Notes under the pieces: generated by a model
Databases searched by the model: none
The model's input: the letters and a program-made list of their open reading frames with translations, nothing else
What the model was told of the DNA's origin: nothing
In this document: positions 1-7,365 of the stretch, in pieces
Position numbering within the stretch: position 1 is the stretch's first letter
Layout of the letters: each line of letters opens with the position of its first letter
Position numbers and translations under genes: made by a program
NCBI GenBank assembly: GCA_028290125.1
Contig: JAQGKM010000038.1
Span: forward strand, 1 to 13,622
DNA from: Hyphomicrobiales bacterium
GTDB taxonomy: Bacteria; Pseudomonadota; Alphaproteobacteria; Rhizobiales; Beijerinckiaceae
Direction of reading: 5' to 3'
Length of the DNA: 13,622 nt

Positions 1-173
1 ACGCCCGCAACGAGATCACGCGCTGGTCGATCTACGACTACGTCATCGTCAACGAGGACATCCAGACGGCGCTGGCGGAAGTGAAGTCGATCCTCATCGC
101 CGAACGTCTCAAGCGCGCGCGCTCGGCGCAGGGCATCAACGCATTCGTAGAGAAGTTGCTCAGCGAGGGGTGA
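1..173 (+). CDS. gmk: Guanylate kinase, C-terminal end (5' part outside window)
   Basis: Guanylate kinase phosphorylates GMP to GDP with ATP in the cytoplasm and is needed for GTP and dGTP supply. Only the last 56 residues are present, read from base 3 to a TGA at 171-173. They contain the conserved run RWSIYDYVIVNEDI, which matches the DYVIVN(D/E)D segment of the kinase core before the final helix, and end in the usual basic helix (IAERLKRARS) and a short FVEKLLSEG tail. The P-loop and GMP-binding lid lie upstream of the window, so catalysis cannot be checked here. The gene converges on rsmA; the 160 bases between them hold paired palindromes that could end both transcripts. The family call rests on the C-terminal motif and on the gmk/rsmA neighbourhood familiar in Rhizobiales. 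Confidence 0.92.
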   Translation, partial: ARNEITRWSIYDYVIVNEDIQTALAEVKSILIAERLKRARSAQGINAFVEKLLSEG

Positions 174-191
174 GGGCTTCAGGGGCTTCGT

Positions 192-324
192 CCTTCTCCC
201 AGAGGGAGAAGGTGGCGCGCAACGCGCGACGGATGAGGGGTTACGTTCTCAGCCGGAGAGGCGGAAACCCCTCACCCCGGCTCGGGGCCTTGCCCCGAGT
301 CCGCCCTCTCCCGATGGGAGAGGG
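192..324. repeat. Inverted pair of RIME-like intergenic palindromic elements
   Basis: Two related elements face each other. The left one (192-240) has a perfect hairpin CCTTCTCCC-aga-GGGAGAAGG (192-212), a small GCGCG/CGCGC stem (215-227) and ends GGATGAGGGG. The right one (268-324, read on the minus strand) has CCCTCTCCC-atc-GGGAGAGGG, a perfect 8-base stem CTCGGGGC/GCCCCGAG (281-299), and ends GGGGTGAGGGG. TGAGGGG (234-240) can also pair with CCCCTCA (268-274), so the whole block can fold as one branched structure. This layout (terminal CTCCC/GGGAG hairpin, variable middle stem, GATGAGGGG end) resembles the dispersed intergenic mosaic elements of Rhizobium and relatives; the family name is my inference. 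It fills the gap between convergent gmk and rsmA. Confidence 0.8.
192..324. terminator. Possible bidirectional transcription end between gmk and rsmA
   Basis: The strong GC-rich hairpins at 192-212, 281-299 and 304-324 lie directly after the gmk stop (173) and directly after the rsmA stop (334). None is followed by a clear U-run on either strand, so they are not textbook intrinsic terminators. They may act as 3'-end stabilisers or as weak terminators for both converging transcripts. The role is inferred from position only. Confidence 0.35.
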
Positions 325-333
325 TCGCGCCAC

Positions 334-1218
334 TCACGCGCTACCCATCTCCTCGGCCACGCGCGCGAGCGTGGCGAAGCCCGCCACATCGACTTCCTCC
401 GCGCGCTTCGTCTCTTCGATTCCTGCCGCCTTCAGCAGCTCCAGCGCGTCGAGCGTGCGGCCGTTCACCGCCAGTCCCTTGAGCGATTGACGCAGCATCT
501 TGCGGCGCTGGTTGAACGCCGACGCCGTCACGGCCGTGAGAACGTTTCCGTTGCAGGGCAGGGGTTTTGCGCGCGGGAGCAGCTCCACCACGGAGGACGT
601 CACCTTCGGCGGCGGGGAGAAGGCCGAGGGCGGCACGTCGAACAGGATACGCGATTGCGCGCGCCACCCCGCGAGCACGCCAAGGCGCCCGTAGTCGACG
701 CGTTGCGCCGGCGTCGCGACGATGCGCTCGGCGACTTCGCGCTGGAACATCAGCGTCATCCGGTCGAACCACGGCGGCCACGGATCGCTCTCGAGCCAGC
801 CCGCCAGCAGCACCGTGCCGATGTTGTAGGGCAGGTTGGCGCAGATGCGCACGGGGCCGGTGACGTCGGCGACGAGCGCGCGCCAGTCGGTTTCCAGCGC
901 ATCGCCTTCGACGACCTGCAGGCGGCCCGGATAGGCGGCGGCGACATCGGCCAGCGCCGCGAGGCAACGCTCGTCGCGCTCGACCGCGATGACGCGCTGC
1001 GCGCCTTCCATCAGCAGCGCGCGCGTAAGCCCGCCGGGGCCGGGGCCGACTTCGACCACGGTGACGCCATCCAGCGGGCCAGCCGCGCGGGCGATGCGGC
1101 CCGTCAGGTTGAGATCGAAAAGGAAGTTCTGTCCCAGCGACTTTCGCGCCGCGAGATCATATTGCGCGACGACGTCGCGCAGCGGCGGGAGACCGTCGGG
1201 ACTCTTGCCGTCGCTCAT
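334..1218 (-). CDS. rsmA: 16S rRNA (adenine(1518)-N6/adenine(1519)-N6)-dimethyltransferase RsmA/KsgA
   Basis: RsmA dimethylates two adjacent adenines in the 3'-terminal helix 45 of 16S rRNA using S-adenosylmethionine, a late quality step in 30S maturation; its loss gives kasugamycin resistance in other bacteria. The 294-residue protein has all family marks in order: KSLGQNFL (26-33), SAM-binding VEVGPGPGGLT (55-65), acidic VERD (79-82), catalytic NLPYN (128-132), FQREVAERI (158-166), FSPPPKV (200-206) and FNQRRKMLRQSLKGL near the C-terminus. Length is normal. The ATG at 1218 is chosen because it overlaps the pdxA stop as ATGA and begins just before conserved sequence; upstream in-frame codons lie inside pdxA and encode nothing family-like. 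The ribosome site is weak (GGGCGG), consistent with translational coupling to pdxA. It is the last gene of the lptF-to-rsmA operon. Confidence 0.97.
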   Translation of the reverse strand: MSDGKSPDGLPPLRDVVAQYDLAARKSLGQNFLFDLNLTGRIARAAGPLDGVTVVEVGPGPGGLTRALLMEGAQRVIAVERDERCLAALADVAAAYPGRLQVVEGDALETDWRALVADVTGPVRICANLPYNIGTVLLAGWLESDPWPPWFDRMTLMFQREVAERIVATPAQRVDYGRLGVLAGWRAQSRILFDVPPSAFSPPPKVTSSVVELLPRAKPLPCNGNVLTAVTASAFNQRRKMLRQSLKGLAVNGRTLDALELLKAAGIEETKRAEEVDVAGFATLARVAEEMGSA

Positions 1219-2234
1219 GCGCCGCCCGCGCGATCGGCCAGCAGCGCGGCGAGATCGAGCGCGGCGATCAGGCTCGCCGCATGGGCGACGCCCTGGCCCG
1301 CAATGTCGAAAGCCGTGCCGTGATCCGGCGAGGTGCGGATGAACGGCAGGCCGAGCGTCAGATTGACGGCGCTGTCGAACGCCAGCGTCTTGATCGGGAT
1401 CAGCGCCTGGTCGTGGTACATGCACAGCACCGCGTCGTAGGTCGTGCGTGCGGTGGCGTGGAACAGCGTGTCGGGCGGCAGCGGCCCGCGCGCATCGATG
1501 CCTTCCGCCCGCAGGCGCGCAACGGCCGGCGCGACGATCTCGATGTCCTCGCGACCCATGGCGCCGTTCTCACCCGCGTGCGGGTTGAGGCCCGCGACCG
1601 CGAGACGGGGTGACGCAACACGGAATTTGGCGCGCATGTCAGCCGCGACGATGCGGCCGGTTTCGACGATCAGCTCGGTCGTCAGTTCGGCGATGGCGCG
1701 CGCCAGCGAGACGTGGATCGTGACCGGCACGACCGCCAGCGCCGGCGACCACAGCATCATCACGGGCAGCACCTTGCCGCCGGAGTGACGCTCGGCCAGT
1801 TCGCCCAGGAACTCGGTGTGGCCGGGGTGCCGGAACCCCGCGCCGTACAGCACATCCTTGGAGATCGGATTGGTGACGACCGCCGCGGCCTCGCCGGCCT
1901 GCACCAGCGCCACGGCCTGCTCGATGGCCGCGATGGTGACGGGCGCGTCTGCGGCGTCGGGTCGGCCCGGAACGCCGCGCACGGTGCCGATGGGCAGCAC
2001 GGGCAGCGCGGTCGCGAAGGCGTCGTTCGCCTGCGCGGGCGTCACGCGCGCGACGGGTACGGACAGCGACAAAGCCTGCGCGGTGCGCTCGAACAGGTCG
2101 GGATCGCCGAGGACGAAGAACGGGCGCGTGTCGTCGCGACGCGACATCCAGGCCTTCAGCGCGACTTCGGGACCGATGCCCGACGGATCGCCTTGCGACA
2201 GGGCGAGGGGGAGGTGTCGGGAGCGCGTGATCAT
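1215..2234 (-). CDS. pdxA: 4-hydroxythreonine-4-phosphate dehydrogenase PdxA
   Basis: PdxA is a cytoplasmic NAD-dependent, divalent-metal enzyme that oxidises 4-phosphohydroxy-L-threonine; the product decarboxylates to 3-amino-1-hydroxyacetone phosphate, which PdxJ uses to make pyridoxine phosphate (vitamin B6). The 339-residue product opens with LALSQGDPSGIGPE (10-23), followed by PGHTEF (137-142). The three histidines expected as metal ligands are H174 (TIHVSL), H219 (NPHAGENG) and H274 (MYHDQ), and LPFIRTSPDHGTAFDIAG closes the active site. The ATG at 2234 is preferred because the family's N-terminus begins here and GAGAGG lies just upstream. An in-frame TTG at 2270 would add 12 residues, but it falls across the hairpin at 2246-2265 and lacks a good site. 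The stop overlaps rsmA (ATGA). In many alphaproteobacteria surA lies just upstream; here lptD does. Confidence 0.96.
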   Translation of the reverse strand: MITRSRHLPLALSQGDPSGIGPEVALKAWMSRRDDTRPFFVLGDPDLFERTAQALSLSVPVARVTPAQANDAFATALPVLPIGTVRGVPGRPDAADAPVTIAAIEQAVALVQAGEAAAVVTNPISKDVLYGAGFRHPGHTEFLGELAERHSGGKVLPVMMLWSPALAVVPVTIHVSLARAIAELTTELIVETGRIVAADMRAKFRVASPRLAVAGLNPHAGENGAMGREDIEIVAPAVARLRAEGIDARGPLPPDTLFHATARTTYDAVLCMYHDQALIPIKTLAFDSAVNLTLGLPFIRTSPDHGTAFDIAGQGVAHAASLIAALDLAALLADRAGGA

Positions 2235-2245
2235 GCGCCTCTCAT

Positions 2246-2265
2246 GCGACGGCCTTGGCCGTCGC
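2246..2265 (-). promoter_or_regulatory. Perfect intercistronic hairpin between lptD and pdxA
   Basis: Nine-base perfect arms GCGACGGCC and GGCCGTCGC are separated by two bases. The structure occupies nearly half of the 45-base gap between the lptD stop (2280) and the pdxA ATG (2234). On the transcribed strand it ends only a few bases before the pdxA ribosome site GAGAGG. No U-run follows, so an intrinsic terminator is unlikely. It could slow 3'-to-5' decay of the upstream lpt message, tune pdxA translation, or be a leftover of a lost gene. The stem is directly visible; the role is inferred. Confidence 0.6.
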
Positions 2266-2279
2266 GTCAATGGGCTAAC

Positions 2280-4919
2280 TCAGTGGGCGACGTCGCCGCC
2301 GAACAGGCCGGCCACGGACGACGCCACCTTGGCTTCGCCGAGCGTGCGCAGCTGGAGCTGGAACACCACGGTCTGGTTGCGGGTCGTCGGCGTGCCGTTG
2401 ACGCTCTGCGGGAAGGTCGACGTGTAGTTGACCGTCAGGGTCGCGCATTCGTCCCTGTAGCCCGCGCCGAGGCCGAGGCCCGCAACCGAGAACAGCGGCT
2501 TCGAGTCCGACGGCGACGCCGTGTAGAGGTGGCGCGACATGTCGAAGATCACGCTGCCGTTGACGAAGATATTGTTGTCGAAGTTGTAGACCGAGTTGGC
2601 GGCAAGGCCTTCGCGGCGCTTGTCGTAACCGAGCAGCGGCTGCGCCTCGTAGCGGGCATACTGGAGGCCGGCGCCCAGCGCGCCCCAGCGGGCGTTGGCG
2701 AGGAAGTCGACGCGGCGCAGACTGTAGTCGTCAGGATCGAACCGGCCCTTGGCGACGAAGGTGTAATTCGTGTTCGGCGCAAAGGCCGCACGCGTCACGA
2801 AGTCGGACTGCTTGGTGTCGAGGCCCGACGAGAGGCCGATGTTGGCGGCGTCCGGCGAGGCGTAGGAATTGCGCCCGGCGAGTTGATAGGACTGGCCGGC
2901 CATCAGGCTCGCGTAGCCGCCGCCGTCGAATTTCGCCGTGTATTGCGCGCCGTAGTTCGCCCGCACGCCGCCTTCGAAGCGGTCGTAGCCGGAATATTTG
3001 GAAATCGAGAACAGGTTCGAATCGTCGAACACGAGGCTCTGCGCATCCTCGTTGACGAGCGCCTGGCTGGTCACTTCGCTCGGGCGCACGATGATCTGGG
3101 CGATCGGCTCGACCACATGCGTGATGCCCTGTGTGCGGGCGATCAGCGGCAGGCGATATTCGACGCCTGCGCCCGCCATGCCGCGTCCGCGGAACGTGTC
3201 GGGGTTGCCGCCGAGGAAGTTCGCCTGGTCGGCGTTGTTGCCGATCGCAATGCCGCCGGCGAAATAAGAGCCGGTCTTGTCGAGCGACAGCCACGATCCG
3301 TTCAGATTGGCGAAGGCGAACGGCGTCCAGACCTGGCCGATCGGATCGATGAACTGGCGCTTCCATGTCAGGTTCGCGGTCATGCGGGTGTATTCGCCCG
3401 CGATGCCGCGCAGCAGGCAGTCCGATGGTTTGTAGCCGGTCGGGTGCTGATTGCAGATTTGGTAGAGATTGTAGGTCGGGTCGAACTTCAGGCCGGTCGT
3501 CGACTCGTAAACCGCCTGCTGGCGCTGGATCGACGTCAGGTTGAAATCGAGCTCGATCTGTCCGCCGATGCCCGCGCTGCGCTCGGGGCGGATGTCGAAG
3601 GTCTTGTTGTAGTCGAGGACAGGCGCGACGAAGGGCTGCTGTTCCTGCCGGTCATAGGCGGAGAGACCCTGGAAGTAATAGCCGCGCAGGTCGAAATAGC
3701 CGCGTCCGGCCTGTCCGGTCAGATAGACCTGAGACGTGCGTTCGCGGAAGTAATTGCTGCTGAGCGTCTGGTTGGACTGCTTGTAGTCTTCCCAGAAATA
3801 CTTGTCGGTGGCGAAGCCGAGATCCCAGCCGAAGCGCCACTTCTCGTTGATGTAGAATTCGCCGGACGTGTCGACCGAGCCGCGGAAGTTGCGGTTTCCG
3901 GCGCCGTAGGGCGCGGCGATGAAAGCGTCCGGGCTGGCCTGCTGGATGCCGGCGACGCGGAACGAATAGGAGCCGTTGGTGACGCGATGGCGGAATTCGA
4001 CGTCCGCCAGCAGACCCTGCCGCGACAGCACGGTCGGCGTCGCGGTGATGTCCATGGAGGGCGAGATCGCCCAGAAATACGGGGCTGCGATGCCGAACCC
4101 GAGTTGGTCCTTCATCACGTAATGCGGCATCAGCCAGCCGGTGCGGCGCTTCACCGTCGGATCGGGCGCGGAGAAGAACGGCAGATAGGCGACCGGCATT
4201 CCGAAGAGTTCGAGCGTCGCCTCTTCGTAGTAGATCGTCTGCTCGTCGTTCTGGTGGATGATCCGCTTGGCGCGAACCTGCCAGAGCGGCGGCTTCGTCG
4301 GATCTTCCTTGCAGGCGTCGCAGGCCGTGTAGGTGCCGTTCTCGAACACCGTGGTCTGGCCATAAAGGCGCTCGACGCGCGGCGCGGACATGTGCGTGTT
4401 TTCCGCCGTGTCCATCTTCAGGCTGTCGATGAAGCCTGTCTTGAAATCGTTGGTGAGCTCCATCCGGTCCGCATACGAGACGGTGCCGTTGGTCTCGGTC
4501 ATCCGCGCGTGCCCTTCGGCGTGCACGCGGTTGGTGTTGCGGTCGAGCGTCACGCGATCGGCTTCGAGCACGCGGCCCTGATAGTAGAGCTGCACGTTGC
4601 CCGACGCGCCGACCTTGTTCGTCTTGCTGTCGTAGATCAGCTCCTTGGCCTGCACGAGAAGGCGGTCGGGCTGGTCGGTTTTCTTCGGCGCGATTCGGTC
4701 GTTTAGGGTCTGCGCGAGAACGGGCGCAAAGACCGCCGACAGGCCTGTCGCGACGATGGCGGTCGAGAGCAGGAGGGCCACGCCCAGCGAACGCGAGCGA
4801 CCGAGGCTTCCGGCGCGATTCACCGCGCGCAGAGCCGACTGGGCGCTGACGCTCAGGGCTGCGGCCGCGGCTCCAAACAGGGAGCCAAGCGTCGCCGCGG
4901 GGCCATTACGCCGCCCCAT
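2280..4919 (-). CDS. lptD: LPS-assembly protein LptD (outer-membrane LPS translocon)
   Basis: LptD, plugged by the lipoprotein LptE, inserts lipopolysaccharide into the outer leaflet of the outer membrane. The 879-residue product has a basic, alanine-rich N-terminal stretch, then a hydrophobic signal core (about 46-66) with likely cleavage near FAPVLAQ (65-70). A periplasmic OstA/LptA-like beta-jellyroll domain follows (about 84-240: LLVQAKELIYDSKTNKV, GNVQLYYQGRVLEADRV, VHAEGHARM). The rest is a beta-barrel rich in alternating aromatic strands (about 245-860). Cysteines sit at C200/C203 (TACDACKEDP), C489, C501 and C825, enough for inter-domain disulfides, although spaced differently from E. 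coli. The start at 4919 is chosen because AGGAGG lies seven bases upstream and the ATG overlaps the lptG stop by one base (TGATG). Starts further upstream lie inside lptG. It is co-transcribed with lptF and lptG. Confidence 0.96.
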   Translation of the reverse strand: MGRRNGPAATLGSLFGAAAAALSVSAQSALRAVNRAGSLGRSRSLGVALLLSTAIVATGLSAVFAPVLAQTLNDRIAPKKTDQPDRLLVQAKELIYDSKTNKVGASGNVQLYYQGRVLEADRVTLDRNTNRVHAEGHARMTETNGTVSYADRMELTNDFKTGFIDSLKMDTAENTHMSAPRVERLYGQTTVFENGTYTACDACKEDPTKPPLWQVRAKRIIHQNDEQTIYYEEATLELFGMPVAYLPFFSAPDPTVKRRTGWLMPHYVMKDQLGFGIAAPYFWAISPSMDITATPTVLSRQGLLADVEFRHRVTNGSYSFRVAGIQQASPDAFIAAPYGAGNRNFRGSVDTSGEFYINEKWRFGWDLGFATDKYFWEDYKQSNQTLSSNYFRERTSQVYLTGQAGRGYFDLRGYYFQGLSAYDRQEQQPFVAPVLDYNKTFDIRPERSAGIGGQIELDFNLTSIQRQQAVYESTTGLKFDPTYNLYQICNQHPTGYKPSDCLLRGIAGEYTRMTANLTWKRQFIDPIGQVWTPFAFANLNGSWLSLDKTGSYFAGGIAIGNNADQANFLGGNPDTFRGRGMAGAGVEYRLPLIARTQGITHVVEPIAQIIVRPSEVTSQALVNEDAQSLVFDDSNLFSISKYSGYDRFEGGVRANYGAQYTAKFDGGGYASLMAGQSYQLAGRNSYASPDAANIGLSSGLDTKQSDFVTRAAFAPNTNYTFVAKGRFDPDDYSLRRVDFLANARWGALGAGLQYARYEAQPLLGYDKRREGLAANSVYNFDNNIFVNGSVIFDMSRHLYTASPSDSKPLFSVAGLGLGAGYRDECATLTVNYTSTFPQSVNGTPTTRNQTVVFQLQLRTLGEAKVASSVAGLFGGDVAH

Positions 4920-6004
4920 CAACCATCCTCCTGATGCAATAAAACCAAGACGCTCAATAGACTGCCCATCAGTGCCGGGGCCCATGCCGCCACAGGGGCG
5001 CTCAGGATTCCAGCGCCGCCCAAGTCAGTCATAAGCTTCGTTACAACATAAAGCACGAAGCCTGCAGCCACGCCACCGGAAACCATGCGCGCCACGCCGC
5101 CCATTCGAAAGAATCTTAGCGAAAAGGAAGCGGCGATCAAAACCATGGCGACAAGAAGGAGAGGGCGGGCCAGAAGTACTTGAAACTTCAGCCTGTACGA
5201 GGTCGCATCGAGCCCCGCGGCCTCGGTCCTGCGACTCACATCCGGCAGGGTCCAGAAGGGCACGGCGTCGGCCGTCACGAACGACTGGCTGACCTGGTCG
5301 GCGGACAGGTAGGTGGGCAGCAGATAGCGCTCGACGGTGCGCGGCTCGGCGCCCGGGGTGGTCACGCGTCCGTTCTCCAGCACCCAGGTTCCGGGCTCGA
5401 GATGAGCGCGGGCGGCGTCGACGCGTTCGACGAAGCGATTCTCGAGATCGAAGACAAAGGCCGAGACGCTGCCGAGTTGGGCGCCACGGTCGCTCGACTG
5501 CTCGGCCCGCAGGATGGACTGGCCCTGCGCGCCGCGCTGGCGAATCCACAGGCTGCTGTCGCCCTCCAGCGGACCGGTGCGGCCAAACAGGCTGAGTTCG
5601 ATGGCGTCGGCGCGTTGCTTCATCATCGCGGCGAGCGGATTGTAGACGCCGACCGACAAGGCGCCGACCAGCAGGACGATGAGAACCGGCGGCGTCAGGA
5701 ACTGCCAGACCGAGACGCCGGCGGCGCGCGCGACCACGAGCTCCAGCCTCCGGGTCAGGCCGATGAACGCCACCATGGCGCCGCCGAGCGTGGCGAAGGG
5801 CAGCACCTGCTCGGTGACGGTCGGCACGCGCAAGAGCGTTAGTCCGGCGATCCCGATCGTCGAGATCGACTTGGCGTCGCCCGCCTTGCGGAGCATTTCG
5901 ACGAAATCGATCAGGTAGATGAGCACGAAAATGGTGGCGAAAACCGCGAGGATCGAGCGCGTGAACCGGCCCGCCAGATAGAGTCCGAGGGTGCGCCCGA
6001 TCAT
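4919..6004 (-). CDS. lptG: LPS export ABC transporter permease LptG
   Basis: LptG pairs with LptF and two LptB ATPases in the inner membrane to extract LPS and push it along LptC/LptA towards LptD. The 361-residue protein shows the YjgP/YjgQ layout. A long TM1 is at about 15-35 and TM2-TM3 at about 60-125, with the cytoplasmic coupling-helix segment RLELVVARAAGVSVWQF (86-102) between them. A periplasmic beta-jellyroll spans about 135-265, and three C-terminal membrane segments start at LLARPLLLVAMVLIAASFSLRF (277-298). The ATG at 6004 overlaps the lptF stop as ATGA and has GGGAG upstream at good spacing. Its 3' end carries the ribosome site of lptD. LptG is told from LptF by position, by its TM5-6 region (GGVARMVSGGVAAGF) and by its better match to LptG C-termini. 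Confidence 0.95.
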   Translation of the reverse strand: MIGRTLGLYLAGRFTRSILAVFATIFVLIYLIDFVEMLRKAGDAKSISTIGIAGLTLLRVPTVTEQVLPFATLGGAMVAFIGLTRRLELVVARAAGVSVWQFLTPPVLIVLLVGALSVGVYNPLAAMMKQRADAIELSLFGRTGPLEGDSSLWIRQRGAQGQSILRAEQSSDRGAQLGSVSAFVFDLENRFVERVDAARAHLEPGTWVLENGRVTTPGAEPRTVERYLLPTYLSADQVSQSFVTADAVPFWTLPDVSRRTEAAGLDATSYRLKFQVLLARPLLLVAMVLIAASFSLRFFRMGGVARMVSGGVAAGFVLYVVTKLMTDLGGAGILSAPVAAWAPALMGSLLSVLVLLHQEDG

Positions 6005-7152
6005 GCGGCGCTCCCGCTGTGCAAGGAGGCGGGGCGCCGGAGCGCGCCGAGTCGCTCCGCCAGGCGCCGCGGGGCATCGGGTGCGATCACGTAAATCAGC
6101 GACGCCGCAAAGGCCAGCAGCGGCAGGCCGTAGGCGAGCCAGACCGCGTTCTCCGAGCGGACCAGCATGGCGGCCGTACCAAAACCCGCCAGCCGAAGCG
6201 TGAGGGCGATCCCGATGGCGATTGCGATGGCGACGCCACGCCCCTGCCGGGTGGTCTTGGGCTGATGCAGGGCGGCGAAGGCCACCATCGTGAAGACGAG
6301 CGCAAACAGCGGGTTCAGGAACCGCTCGTGCAATTCCTGGCGGAACCGTCCCGGATTGGCCCGCACCATGGGTTCATTCGGATCCCGCCGCAGCAGTTCG
6401 AGCGTGGTGCGTTCGCGCGGCCGCACCGGTCCGGTCTCGTCCGGGCTGAACTGTGCAAGGTCGATGGCGTAGCGCTCGAAGGCGATGATCGCCGGGTCGA
6501 GCGAGTCCTTCGCCTGGCGCTGGATGCTGCCCTTCTCGAGCACGAGATAGTTCTGCGGCCCCATTTCGATGGTGCGGCCCGCCTCGGCGATATAGGTCGC
6601 GGTCTTGTCGGGCTCGCGGCGGTCCTGGATGAACAGGCCATGCATGTCGCCATTGGGCGCACGCTCGCGATAGTGAAAGACGAAGCCGTTATCGAGATAG
6701 ATGAACTGGCCCTCGCGGATCACGCGGGTCAGCATGTCGGCGCGGATCTTGGTCAGCTGCGACGTGATTTCGCGGAAGCTCGCGGGCATCGCCCAGAGCG
6801 AGGTCGCGGCGACCAGCGCGGTGCCGAATACGGCCAGGAAGGCGAAGGGCGCGAGGAGCCGGAGGCCCGACATGCCGGTGGCGCTCATCACCACGAGTTC
6901 GCTGTCGCCGTTCAACTTGTTGAGCGTGTAGAGCACCGCGATGAAGATCGCGATCGGGGCGATCACCATGACGAGGGACGGGATCGTGAGCCCTGTGACC
7001 GCGAGGAAGATCCACAGCGTCTGGCCCTTGGTGGCCATCAGGTCGACCTGGCGCAAAGCGATCGCCAGCCAGACCACGCCAGTCAACAGGCAAAGGCCCG
7101 TCAGGAACGCGCCCAACGCAGTCCGAAACACATATCGCTCGAAGATCGACAT
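6001..7152 (-). CDS. lptF: LPS export ABC transporter permease LptF
   Basis: This is the second permease half of the LptB2FG LPS extractor. The 383-residue protein starts MSIFERYVFR, the typical ERY(I/V)FR LptF opening before TM1 (about 11-33). TM2-TM3 lie at about 47-76 and 98-122, with coupling segment NGDSELVVMSATGMSGLRLL (81-100). The periplasmic jellyroll spans about 130-265 and contains the REGQFIYLDNGFVFHYRER strand pair. Three C-terminal helices start at RFLNPLFALVFTMVAFAAL (277-295). A basic tail of about 25 residues (PRRLAERLGALRR) follows the last helix and is probably cytoplasmic. The ATG at 7152 is the first gene start of the operon; there is no strong ribosome site before it (AAGGG lies about 16 bases upstream), but homology leaves no better start. 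It is divergent from pepA. Confidence 0.95.
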   Translation of the reverse strand: MSIFERYVFRTALGAFLTGLCLLTGVVWLAIALRQVDLMATKGQTLWIFLAVTGLTIPSLVMVIAPIAIFIAVLYTLNKLNGDSELVVMSATGMSGLRLLAPFAFLAVFGTALVAATSLWAMPASFREITSQLTKIRADMLTRVIREGQFIYLDNGFVFHYRERAPNGDMHGLFIQDRREPDKTATYIAEAGRTIEMGPQNYLVLEKGSIQRQAKDSLDPAIIAFERYAIDLAQFSPDETGPVRPRERTTLELLRRDPNEPMVRANPGRFRQELHERFLNPLFALVFTMVAFAALHQPKTTRQGRGVAIAIAIGIALTLRLAGFGTAAMLVRSENAVWLAYGLPLLAFAASLIYVIAPDAPRRLAERLGALRRPASLHSGSAA

Positions 7153-7241
7153 TAACGACTGCTGACGCCCTTTGAAGCCTGACGCGACTCGGCGCTGCGC
7201 ATCCGTGGCGGCTCCCTCAAATCGCTACTCATTCACTACCC

Positions 7242-7252
7242 TGCAAGCAAGA
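7242..7252 (-). promoter_or_regulatory. Mirrored motif TCTTGCTTGCA, copy facing lptF (operator or -35 region)
   Basis: Read on the minus strand this is TCTTGCTTGCA, 90 bases before the lptF start. Its exact reverse complement is at 7366-7376. Within it TTGCTT could be a -35 box: 17 bases further on lies TAGCGAT, an acceptable -10, giving a possible lptF promoter. The repeat is exact; both the promoter reading and an operator reading are inference. Confidence 0.4.
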
Positions 7253-7310
7253 CCTCGCGGCGTCGCCGGGGCAGACGAAAGCCAAGCGTTGCGTTGATGA
7301 CACTGTCGCC

Positions 7311-7323
7311 TGTCGTCACGACA
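7311..7323. promoter_or_regulatory. Palindrome TGTCGT-C-ACGACA, possible operator
   Basis: Perfect six-base arms around a single central C lie eight bases off the centre (7309) of the larger mirrored repeat in the lptF/pepA gap. This size and symmetry fit a dimeric repressor or activator site. No family of regulator can be named from the sequence. Confidence 0.35.
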
Positions 7324-7365
7324 TTTTCAGGGCGAAGATTTAACTGTCTGAGGCCGCGCGTCTGA

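Noticed and set aside
1219..1425. A 69-residue N-terminal extension of RsmA
   Set aside because: It lies wholly within pdxA in another frame, is arginine-rich and unlike any RsmA; the ATGA overlap start at 1218 fits the family.
2231..2245. A four-codon leader frame (ATG at 2245) overlapping the pdxA start as ATGA
   Set aside because: It has no ribosome site of its own, because the hairpin lies directly upstream; such short frames are common by chance.
1713..4706. A 997-codon open frame on the plus strand opposite lptD and pdxA
   Set aside because: It is antisense to two well-identified genes, is very rich in R, V, E, A and G, has no family resemblance and no ribosome site. High-GC codon bias opens such shadow frames.
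4920..4985. An upstream start for LptD at 4985
   Set aside because: It would overlap lptG by 67 bases; the AGGAGG before 4919 and the TGATG junction decide the start.
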